Assembly (NCBI GenBank): GCA_900471525.1
Contig: UCEZ01000013.1
Location: 215,373 to 279,372, forward strand
Direction: 5' to 3'
DNA: 64,000 bases
DNA from: Hyphomicrobiales bacterium
GTDB taxonomy: Bacteria; Pseudomonadota; Alphaproteobacteria; Rhizobiales; Rhizobiaceae
Every line of letters begins with the position of its first letter. The first letter of the stretch is position 1. Shown here one piece after another: positions 63,645 to 64,000 of the stretch. The notes beneath the pieces are model-generated. The model searched no databases, had not been told where the DNA came from, and saw nothing but the letters and a program-made list of their open reading frames with translations. Both the position numbers and the translations under genes were made by a program.

Positions 63645-64000
63645 ATGCATGAAAATTACGATGTCATTATTGTTGGCGGAGGTCCGGTCGGTCTGTGGCT
63701 TTCCTGCGAGTTGCGCTTGGCGGGGCTCGATGTCGTGGTACTCGAACGACGCACCCAACGGATAAATCAGTCCAGGGCGCTGACGATTCACGGTCGTACG
63801 CTGGAAATCCTGTCTCTACGGGGTATCGAAGACCGCTTTCTGGCAGTGGGAAAGCCGGTCATGGCGGGGCACTATGCCGTTCTGGAAACGAGGCTGGATT
63901 TCAACATCTTCGACAGCCGGTTCCCCTATACCCTCTTCATTCCCCAGGAAACTACGGAAGCGCTGATCGAGGATTTCGCGCTGGAACTCGGCGTCGAAAT
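63645..64000 (+). CDS. FAD-dependent aromatic monooxygenase (PheA/TfdB family), cut by the right edge
   Basis: About 118 codons from ATG 63645 with no stop. ENYDVIIVGGGPVGLWLSCE is the FAD-binding GxGxxG motif, followed by LAGLDVVVLERRTQRINQSR and ALTIHGRTLEILSLRGIEDR, the pattern of FAD_binding_3 hydroxylases acting on phenols or other aromatics. GGGAAG lies about ten nt upstream. The catalytic domain and C-terminus lie outside the window, so the substrate cannot be judged. Confidence 0.85.
   Translation, partial: MHENYDVIIVGGGPVGLWLSCELRLAGLDVVVLERRTQRINQSRALTIHGRTLEILSLRGIEDRFLAVGKPVMAGHYAVLETRLDFNIFDSRFPYTLFIPQETTEALIEDFALELGVE

Noticed and set aside
1-64000. tRNA, rRNA, CRISPR array, insertion sequence, phage or conjugation genes
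   Set aside because: I looked for their typical sequences (tRNA T-loop, regular spaced repeats, transposase and integrase motifs) and saw none; small RNAs cannot be excluded without a search.

Overview
The window looks like chromosomal or megaplasmid DNA from an alphaproteobacterium of the order Hyphomicrobiales, probably Rhizobiaceae (Rhizobium, Ensifer, Shinella or Agrobacterium type). The evidence is high coding GC with AT-rich gaps, many LysR, SDR and ABC genes, and overlapping ATGA/GTGA gene junctions. This placement is inference; the window holds no rRNA, tRNA, CRISPR array, insertion sequence or phage gene that I can see.

Layout. 1-5.3 kb: an EmrAB-type efflux pair (the permease runs off the left edge), a class III nucleotide cyclase and a LysR regulator. 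5.5-13.6 kb: mostly single stress and ion genes: MarC-family membrane protein, GNAT acetyltransferase, a small Rap1a/Tai-like secreted protein, a CYTH enzyme facing a PPK2 polyphosphate kinase, an unknown protein, a SulP-STAS anion transporter, a small K+-channel-like protein and an AI-2E/PerM-family protein. 13.7-14.2 kb: a decayed operon (pirin start, Rossmann reductase, perhaps a quinol monooxygenase) divergent from an intact LysR gene. 15.2-18.9 kb: five-gene leftward operon of quinone and carbonyl redox enzymes headed by wrbA, divergent from another LysR gene.

20.2-27.5 kb: a tight nine-gene rightward operon. Its end is the gentisate pathway (gentisate dioxygenase, maleylpyruvate isomerase, fumarylpyruvate hydrolase, plus an MFS carrier). 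Its head (amidohydrolase, stand-alone MIP18/DUF59 protein, alpha/beta hydrolase, SDR with His in place of the catalytic Tyr) has no obvious substrate and is the best candidate here for an undescribed upstream route. 27.6-31.4 kb: HSL-type esterase and a leftward AraC-SDR-flavin reductase-DUF1330 group. 31.4-32.0 kb: an SDR remnant and non-coding sequence.

32.0-52.8 kb: a complete phenylacetate catabolic region. One leftward operon carries paaN, a branched-chain-type ABC transporter and a fused enoyl-CoA hydratase/3-hydroxyacyl-CoA dehydrogenase (PaaF+PaaH roles). The divergent unit carries paaG, paaI, paaK and a TetR regulator (PaaR-like). A second leftward operon runs paaJ-paaA-B-C-D-E, a PaaA/PaaC-like paralogue, and paaZ, below paaX. 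Near-identical 14-bp operator-like sites lie in both main promoters, which ties the transporter to phenylacetate control. PaaK activates phenylacetate, PaaABCE epoxidises the CoA thioester, PaaG isomerises it, PaaZ opens and oxidises the ring, and the fused enzyme and PaaJ finish beta-oxidation.

53.0-63.3 kb: an SDR, a small unknown protein, AraC and LysR regulators, and a hydroxamate-type ferrisiderophore uptake unit (TonB receptor, FhuD-like binding protein whose Tat signal has no normal start codon, fused FhuB permease, FhuF-like reductase, FhuC ATPase). The right edge holds the start of a FAD aromatic monooxygenase.
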